From assembly GCA_001770785.1 (NCBI GenBank), contig MERZ01000009.1, forward strand, positions 6,518 through 17,418: a DNA stretch of 10,901 nucleotides, in the 5' to 3' direction. Below, piece by piece: positions 6,189-10,901 of this stretch. How positions within the stretch are numbered: position 1 is the stretch's first letter; each line of letters opens with the position of its first letter. A program made the translations under genes and the position numbers. This stretch comes from Burkholderiales bacterium RIFCSPHIGHO2_12_FULL_61_11. Its GTDB lineage: Bacteria; Pseudomonadota; Gammaproteobacteria; Burkholderiales; Burkholderiaceae_C. Below the pieces are notes generated by a model. The model was not told the DNA's origin, did no database searches, and saw nothing but the letters and a program-made list of their open reading frames with translations.

Positions 6189-6587
6189 TCAGATCGCAGT
6201 CGTCAGTGCGTGCTTTTGCTTATAGTCGTTGACGGCGGCCTTGATGGCGTCTTCCGCCAAAATGGAGCAGTGAATTTTCACAGGCGGCAGCGCCAGTTCT
6301 TCAGCGATGGCGCTGTTTTTAATGCTGGCCGCTTGGTCCAGGGTTTTACCCTTGACCCACTCGGTCACGAGCGAGCTGGAGGCAATTGCCGAGCCACAAC
6401 CGTAGGTTTTAAAGCGCGCGTCTTCAATCACGCCCGTGTTCGGGTTGACCTTGATCTGAAGCTTCATCACGTCGCCGCAAGCCGGTGCACCGACCATGCC
6501 GGTGCCGACCGTTTCGTCACCCTTTTCAAAAGAGCCAACGTTGCGGGGGTTTTCATAGTGATCGACTACTTTTTCGCTGTATGCCAT
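6189..6587 (-). CDS. iscU: Fe-S cluster assembly scaffold IscU
   Basis: IscU is the scaffold on which [2Fe-2S] clusters are built from IscS sulfur before HscBA-assisted release. The protein has 132 residues (E. coli 128). Ligands are C37 with D39 (APACGDVM), C64 (TYGCGSAIASSS), H106 and C107 (KIHCS). Numbering after residue 50 is one higher than in E. coli because of a single inserted residue. The HscA recognition motif LPPVK is at 100-104. The start is decided by AGGAG (6598-6594), 6 bases before the ATG at 6587, giving MAYSEKVVDHYENPRNVGSF as in other bacteria; the upstream in-frame ATG at 6617 adds MKRNKTQEFV and is unlikely. It lies 66 bases after iscS. Confidence 0.97.
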   Translation of the reverse strand: MAYSEKVVDHYENPRNVGSFEKGDETVGTGMVGAPACGDVMKLQIKVNPNTGVIEDARFKTYGCGSAIASSSLVTEWVKGKTLDQAASIKNSAIAEELALPPVKIHCSILAEDAIKAAVNDYKQKHALTTAI

Positions 6588-6653
6588 GACGAACTCCTGA
6601 GTTTTGTTTCGCTTCATAGCTGACTCATGCGAGGCAGCTCAATACCAGATGAC

Positions 6654-7871
6654 TTAATGTGCCGCCCACTGAATGGTAGACAAATCAACCCCATCCTTGA
6701 ACATTTCCCACAGGGGAGACAACTCACGCAGCCTGGCTACGTTTTCCTTGATGGCTGCAACGGCGTAATCGATCTCTTCTTCGGTGGTCCAGCGGCCAAT
6801 CGTCATGCGCAGACTGCTGTGCGCCAGTTCGTCGCTGCGACCCAGGGCGCGCAGCACATAGCTTGGCTCCAGGCTGGCCGAGGTACAGGCTGAACCACTC
6901 GACACAGCCAAGCCCTTGATCCCCATGATCAGCGACTCGCCTTCAACAAAATTGAAACTCATGTTCAGGTTGTGCGGCACACGCTTTTCTGCGTGTCCAT
7001 TGAGGAACACTTCCTCAACATCTTTGAGGCCGTTCAGCATGCGCTCGTGCAGGACACGGATGCGCTTGTTCTCTTCGTGCATCTCGACCTTGGCAATGCG
7101 GTAGGCCTCGCCCATGCCGACACACTGGTGTGTTGGCAGGGTGCCCGAACGCATGCCGCGTTCGTGACCACCACCGTGCATTTGTGCCTCCAGGCGCACG
7201 CGCGGCTTGCGGCGCACAAACAGGGCTCCTATGCCTTTAGGGCCGTAGGTTTTATGCGAGGTCAGGCTCATCAGGTCAACCGGCAATGTCGCCAGGTCGA
7301 TGTCCACCCGGCCCGTCGCTTGCGCTGCATCGACATGGAAAATGATGCCCTTCTCGCGGCACAAGGAACCAATGGCGGGAATGTCCTGAATCACGCCAAT
7401 TTCGTTGTTCACGAACATGACGCTGACCAAAATGGTGTCGGGACGAATGGCAGCCTTGAGTGCATCCAGATTGAGCAATCCATCGGCCTGCACGTCCAGG
7501 TAAGTCACTTCAAAGCCCTGCCGTTCCAACTCGCGGCAAGTATCGAGCACCGCTTTGTGCTCGGTCTTGACCGTGATGATGTGCTTGCCCTTGCTTTTGT
7601 AGAAATGCGCCGCGCCCTTAAGCGCGAGGTTATCGGACTCGGTCGCGCCGCTGGTCCAGACAATCTCGCGCGGGTCGGCGCCAATCAGGTCGGCAATCTG
7701 CTCGCGCGCTTTTTCAACGGCCGCCTCGGCTTCCCAACCCCAGGCATGGCTGCGCGAAGCGGGGTTGCCAAAATGCTCGCGCAACCAGGGGATCATGGCG
7801 TCCACCACTCGCTGGTCGCAGGGATTCGTGGCGCTGTAATCCATATAAATGGGGAAATGTGGAGTATCCAT
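6654..7871 (-). CDS. iscS: Cysteine desulfurase IscS
   Basis: This PLP enzyme turns cysteine into alanine and a persulfide that feeds Fe-S assembly; the family also supplies tRNA thiolation. It has 405 residues (E. coli 404). PLP and active-site features are H105 ([11 protein letters not shown]), D181 and Q184 (HVDAAQATG), and the Schiff-base K207 in [12 protein letters not shown]. The mobile-loop C329 is in [10 protein letters not shown], followed by [11 protein letters not shown]. The C-terminus [13 protein letters not shown] matches the region of E. coli IscS known to interact with IscU. Residues 12-19 read YSATNPCD where E. coli has YSATTPVD. It sits between iscR (64-base gap) and iscU (66-base gap). 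The ribosome binding site before the ATG at 7871 is weak. Confidence 0.98.
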   Translation of the reverse strand: MDTPHFPIYMDYSATNPCDQRVVDAMIPWLREHFGNPASRSHAWGWEAEAAVEKAREQIADLIGADPREIVWTSGATESDNLALKGAAHFYKSKGKHIITVKTEHKAVLDTCRELERQGFEVTYLDVQADGLLNLDALKAAIRPDTILVSVMFVNNEIGVIQDIPAIGSLCREKGIIFHVDAAQATGRVDIDLATLPVDLMSLTSHKTYGPKGIGALFVRRKPRVRLEAQMHGGGHERGMRSGTLPTHQCVGMGEAYRIAKVEMHEENKRIRVLHERMLNGLKDVEEVFLNGHAEKRVPHNLNMSFNFVEGESLIMGIKGLAVSSGSACTSASLEPSYVLRALGRSDELAHSSLRMTIGRWTTEEEIDYAVAAIKENVARLRELSPLWEMFKDGVDLSTIQWAAH

Positions 7872-7935
7872 CTGGCTATATCTTTAATTCACAGGCTGGC
7901 TGGCAGATCAAAACAATGACATTAAGGCCATTCAA

Positions 7936-8472
7936 TCAGGATTTGGAAAATGCATTTCCCAAGGCAAATACGGAATTCGGCGCATTCACGCGAATGGGCT
8001 TGGCAACAGGCGCTGTGTAAATGGCTTTTTTTACTTGCGGGGTGTTCTCGATCACCACCCCTTTGGCAAGCTGGTCATCCACCAGTTTTTGCAGGGTCAC
8101 GGAATCCAGAAATTCCACCATGCGGCTGTTCAGCGAGGCCCACAACTCATGGGTCATGCAGCGGCCGCTTTCACCCATGCAATTTTCCTTGCCGCCACAA
8201 TGAGTCGCGTCAATCGGCTCGTCCACCGACACGATGATATCGGCCACGGTGATCTCGGAGGCTTTACGGCCCAGCGTGTAACCGCCGCCAGGACCCCGGG
8301 TTGACTCGACCAGCTCGTGGCGGCGCAGCTTACCGAACAACTGTTCAAGGTAAGACAGGGAAATTTGCTGTCGCTGGCTGATCGCTGCCAGTGTGATCGG
8401 GCCGCTGTTCTGGCGCAGTCCCAGATCAATCATTGCAGTGACCGCAAAGCGGCCTTTGGTCGTGAGGCGCAT
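7936..8472 (-). CDS. iscR: Fe-S cluster-sensing transcription regulator IscR (Rrf2 family)
   Basis: IscR binds a [2Fe-2S] cluster and in that form represses its own operon, so isc expression rises when clusters are scarce; apo-IscR controls other targets. The protein has 178 residues (E. coli 162). The N-terminal winged-helix domain starts MRLTTKGRFAVTAMIDL and includes QISLSYLEQLFGKLRR and the wing RGPGGGYTLGR (59-69). Cluster ligands are C92, C98 and C105, with H108 close by (C92, C98, C104 and H107 in E. coli, one residue shorter). The C-terminal tail is longer than in E. coli. The start is set by AAGGAG (8484-8479) 6 bases before the ATG at 8472; an in-frame start further upstream adds 25 unconserved residues. 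It is the first gene of the isc operon. Confidence 0.97.
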   Translation of the reverse strand: MRLTTKGRFAVTAMIDLGLRQNSGPITLAAISQRQQISLSYLEQLFGKLRRHELVESTRGPGGGYTLGRKASEITVADIIVSVDEPIDATHCGGKENCMGESGRCMTHELWASLNSRMVEFLDSVTLQKLVDDQLAKGVVIENTPQVKKAIYTAPVAKPIRVNAPNSVFALGNAFSKS

Positions 8473-8522
8473 AACAAGCTCCTTAAAGTTGGCTTGACTG
8501 TCGTTTTCACCCCGAAAGCTTA

Positions 8523-8559
8523 TGACCTTCAGGGAACCCTCCCCCAACCGCCAAGGTCA
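8523..8559 (-). repeat. Inverted repeat in the iscR leader
   Basis: On the minus strand TGACCTT (8559-8553) is answered by AAGGTCA (8529-8523), separated by 23 bases that are very G-rich (GGCGGTTGGGGGAGGG) and contain GGGTTCCC. The repeat lies 50 bases before the iscR ATG, inside the expected 5' leader. It could be an RNA hairpin or the two half-sites of a regulator; neither is shown. Confidence 0.35.
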
Positions 8560-8590
8560 ATGAACCGGTTATGGCAGGGCTTTTCTCTTA

Positions 8591-8615
8591 ATTCCCGACT
8601 AATTTAGTCAAGTAT
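8591..8615 (-). promoter_or_regulatory. IscR operator, type 1 (isc box)
   Basis: The 25-bp site reads, on the minus strand, ATACTTGACT-AAATT-AGTCGGGAAT. Against the E. coli type 1 consensus, whose halves are ATASYYGACT and AGTCRRSTAT with a degenerate RWWWY centre, it matches at 24 of 25 positions. The single difference is A in place of T at position 23. It lies 118 bases before the iscR ATG and overlaps a probable -10 element, so bound holo-IscR would block transcription of the isc operon. The match is seen directly; the regulation is inferred from the E. coli system. Confidence 0.88.
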
Positions 8616-8619
8616 AGCA
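8611..8619 (-). promoter_or_regulatory. Probable isc operon promoter, extended -10
   Basis: TGCTATACT on the minus strand (8619-8611) fits an extended -10 (TG-N-TATAAT type). The -35 region about 17 bases upstream is poor, as is common with extended -10 promoters. It overlaps the edge of the IscR operator. An alternative is that TTGACT inside the operator serves as a -35, but no good -10 follows it. Confidence 0.5.
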
Positions 8620-8712
8620 CAAAACAAAATTTTACCTCGAACACCCCAGAAAATATAGGGGAAACCCGAACACGCATCGTTTACGGCACCCGATTGGCGC
8701 GAAAAATGTGAA

Positions 8713-10833
8713 CTAGATTCGGTTCGAACCGGTCGCAGGTGTTAACAGAACATTATCAGCACCCGGCGCGCCGAACGCCTGCTCTTTCAAAATGTGTAAT
8801 TGATCCCGCACCCTGGCGGCCTTTTCAAACTCAAGGTTTTTCGCGTGTTCGACCATCTGCTTTTCGAGCCGCTTGATCTCACGCGCAACATCTTTCTCGC
8901 TCATGTCTTCGACCAGCGCCTTTTGCATCTCGAGTTTTTCGGCTTCCTTGCCGGATTTCTCGCTGTACACGCCGTCGATCAGATCCTTGATGCGCTTGAC
9001 GATGCTGCGCGGCGTGATGCCGTGCTCGAGGTTGAACGCGATCTGCTTGTCGCGGCGGCGTTCGGTTTCGCCGATGGCTCTTTTCATGGAATCGGTGATG
9101 CGGTCGGCATACAAAATGGCGCGGCCATTGACGTTTCTGGCGGCGCGGCCAATGGTCTGGATCAGGCTGCGCTCTGACCTTAAAAAACCTTCCTTGTCGG
9201 CGTCCAGAATCGCCACCAGCGAGACCTCGGGAATATCCAGCCCCTCGCGCAGCAGATTAATGCCGACCAGCACGTCAAACGCACCCAGCCTCAGGTCACG
9301 AAGAATTTCCACGCGCTCGACCGTGTCCACATCGCTGTGCAGGTAACGCACCTTCACGCCGTTTTCGCTCAGGTAATCGGTGAGCTGCTCGGCCATGCGC
9401 TTGGTCAGCGTGGTGATCAGCACCCGTTCGCTTTTGTCGACCCGAATGCGGATTTCCTGCAGCACATCATCGACCTGATGGGTGGCCGGCCGCACCTCCA
9501 CCTGAGGGTCCACCAGCCCGGTGGGCCTGACGACCTGTTCCACCACCTGCCCGGAATGCTCCTGCTCATAGGTGGCTGGCGTGGCCGACACAAAAATGGC
9601 CTGCCGCATCTTGGCCTCGAACTCTTCAAACTTGAGCGGCCGGTTGTCCAGCGCACTGGGCAGCCGAAAGCCATATTCCACCAAGGTCGTCTTGCGCGCC
9701 CGATCGCCGTTGTACATGGCATTGAGCTGGCCAATCATGACGTGGCTCTCGTCGAGAAACATCAACGAATCCCTGGGCAGGTAGTCGCACAGGGTCGATG
9801 GCGCTGATCCTGGCGGCGATCCGCTGAGGTGGCGGGTGTAGTTTTCAATTCCCTTGCAGTGGCCGATTTCGCTGAGCATTTCAAGGTCGAAGCGGGTACG
9901 CTGCTCGATGCGCTGGGCCTCGACCAGCTTGCCGCTGGCGACAAACTGGCCGACGCGTTCGGACAACTCGAGCTTGATGGTGTCAACGGCCGTCATGACC
10001 TTGTCGCGCGGCGTCACATAGTGGCTCTTTGGGTAGACCACAAAGCGCGGTATTTTCTGCCGGATGCGTCCCGTGAGCGGGTCAAACAATTGCAGGGACT
10101 CAATCTCGTCGTCAAACAGCTCGATGCGGATGGCCAGTTCGGAATGCTCGGCTGGGAAAACATCGATCACGTCGCCGCGCACCCTGAAAGAGCCGCGCGA
10201 AAAATCCTGATCGTTGCGGCTGTATTGCATGCGAATCAGGCGCGCAATGACGTCGCGCTGCCCGATTTTGTCGCCAATACGCGCAATGAAACGCATCTGC
10301 GTGTAGTCCTCCGGCGCACCAATGCCATAAATCGCGCTGACGGTCCCGACGATGATGGTGTCGCGGCGCTCCAGCACACTCTTGGTGGCCGACAGGCGCA
10401 TCTGCTCGATGTGCTCGTTGATGGCGGAATCTTTTTCAATGAACAGGTCGCGCTGCGGCACATAGGCTTCTGGCTGGTAGTAGTCGTAATAACTGACGAA
10501 GTACTCCACCGCATTCCTGGGGAAAAACTCCCGAAACTCGCTGTACAACTGCGCCGCCAGCGTCTTGTTGGGCGCAAAAACAATGGCGGGGCGCCCCAGG
10601 CGCGCGATCACATTGGCCATGGTAAAGGTCTTGCCCGAACCAGTCACGCCCAGGAGGGTCTGAAATACTTCGCCGTCGTTGACGCCCTCCACCAATTTGT
10701 CAATCGCCTGCGACTGGTCGCCGGCTGGCAAATAAGGCTGATACAGCTCAAACGGCGAGTCGGGGAAACGAGTGAACTGGCCGACGCCGGGCGCAAGCTC
10801 CGACTCGGCAATTACTTCCATGGCATCTTGCAT
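8713..10833 (-). CDS. uvrB: Excinuclease ABC subunit B
   Basis: UvrB is the damage-verifying helicase-like subunit of the UvrABC nucleotide excision repair complex. UvrA loads it on lesions, and it recruits UvrC. It has 706 residues, slightly longer than E. coli (673) because of both ends. Walker A GVTGSGKT is at 62-69. The beta-hairpin that inserts between DNA strands includes [15 protein letters not shown] (115-129). The Walker B-like box is DESH at 361-364, and motif [11 protein letters not shown] is at 559-567. The C-terminal UVR domain (about 651-686), with [20 protein letters not shown], is the UvrC contact. The ATG at 10833 has GAGG (10841-10838) 4 bases upstream; Met5 at 10821 is an alternative. 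The gene ends about 98 bases before the isc operator. No convincing terminator lies in between, so some read-through into iscR is possible. Confidence 0.98.
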   Translation of the reverse strand: MQDAMEVIAESELAPGVGQFTRFPDSPFELYQPYLPAGDQSQAIDKLVEGVNDGEVFQTLLGVTGSGKTFTMANVIARLGRPAIVFAPNKTLAAQLYSEFREFFPRNAVEYFVSYYDYYQPEAYVPQRDLFIEKDSAINEHIEQMRLSATKSVLERRDTIIVGTVSAIYGIGAPEDYTQMRFIARIGDKIGQRDVIARLIRMQYSRNDQDFSRGSFRVRGDVIDVFPAEHSELAIRIELFDDEIESLQLFDPLTGRIRQKIPRFVVYPKSHYVTPRDKVMTAVDTIKLELSERVGQFVASGKLVEAQRIEQRTRFDLEMLSEIGHCKGIENYTRHLSGSPPGSAPSTLCDYLPRDSLMFLDESHVMIGQLNAMYNGDRARKTTLVEYGFRLPSALDNRPLKFEEFEAKMRQAIFVSATPATYEQEHSGQVVEQVVRPTGLVDPQVEVRPATHQVDDVLQEIRIRVDKSERVLITTLTKRMAEQLTDYLSENGVKVRYLHSDVDTVERVEILRDLRLGAFDVLVGINLLREGLDIPEVSLVAILDADKEGFLRSERSLIQTIGRAARNVNGRAILYADRITDSMKRAIGETERRRDKQIAFNLEHGITPRSIVKRIKDLIDGVYSEKSGKEAEKLEMQKALVEDMSEKDVAREIKRLEKQMVEHAKNLEFEKAARVRDQLHILKEQAFGAPGADNVLLTPATGSNRI

Positions 10834-10901
10834 AAAACCTCGATCAAGCTCCGCTAAAATTCAGAAAGAAACACAATACGACATACGGGCGAAAATGGAA
10901 A

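Noticed and set aside
6972..7919. 315-residue plus-strand open frame
   Set aside because: It is antisense to iscS, with no recognisable protein family and no ribosome binding site.
8641..8712. CCCC/GGGG hairpin downstream of uvrB as a terminator
   Set aside because: The stem has only four pairs around a 10-base loop and lacks a proper T-tract; not strong enough to annotate.
9829..10857. 342-residue plus-strand open frame
   Set aside because: It lies entirely antisense to uvrB in a GC-rich region. The opposite strand encodes a complete UvrB with every motif.
10834..10901. Divergent promoter (TAAAAT at 10855-10860) for a gene beyond the right edge
   Set aside because: There is no -35 at a suitable distance and no coding sequence is visible in the last 68 bases, so it cannot be supported.
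1..10901. CRISPR array, insertion sequence, prophage or defence genes
   Set aside because: No regularly spaced repeats, transposase, integrase or defence-related motifs were found. The genes are conserved housekeeping genes with normal lengths.

Overview
The window is a chromosomal core region of a betaproteobacterium. Protein sequences and gene order (tilS-lysC-tRNA-Ser on one strand; iscRSUA-hscBA-fdx followed by dnaQ on the other, with uvrB upstream of iscR) suggest order Burkholderiales, probably a Comamonadaceae of the Rhodoferax/Polaromonas type. The genus is an inference from recall and was not tested by any search.

Left part, plus strand (1-1731): the 3' end of a gene that looks like tilS (tRNA-Ile lysidine synthase), then lysC (aspartokinase) with its own likely promoter. 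tRNA-Ser(GCU) starts only 10 bases after the lysC stop codon and is closed by a strong intrinsic terminator. A 243-base stretch without genes (1732-1974) follows, holding small hairpins and a short cluster of GTGTC repeats. This is the convergence point of the two transcription directions.

Right part, minus strand (10833 down to 1975): uvrB (excision repair), then the ISC iron-sulfur assembly operon read right to left: iscR (regulator), iscS (cysteine desulfurase), iscU (scaffold), iscA (A-type carrier), hscB and hscA (co-chaperone and chaperone), fdx ([2Fe-2S] ferredoxin). dnaQ (DNA polymerase III epsilon proofreading subunit) follows 35 bases after fdx, then tRNA-Val(CAC) with its own intrinsic terminator facing the tRNA-Ser terminator.

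How it works together: IscS draws sulfur from cysteine, IscU builds the cluster with electrons from Fdx, HscB/HscA release it through the LPPVK motif of IscU, and IscA helps deliver it. IscR senses cluster supply. A 25-bp site upstream of iscR matches the E. coli type 1 IscR operator at 24 of 25 positions and overlaps an extended -10 promoter, so feedback control can be read from the sequence.

No new system, mobile element, phage gene or CRISPR array was seen; nearly all sequence is explained by conserved housekeeping genes. The most unusual structure is an imperfect palindrome of about 143 bases that fills the iscA-hscB gap and takes in the last codons of iscA. Other points of interest are a probable internal start in lysC for a separate regulatory subunit, and the attachment of dnaQ to the isc operon.
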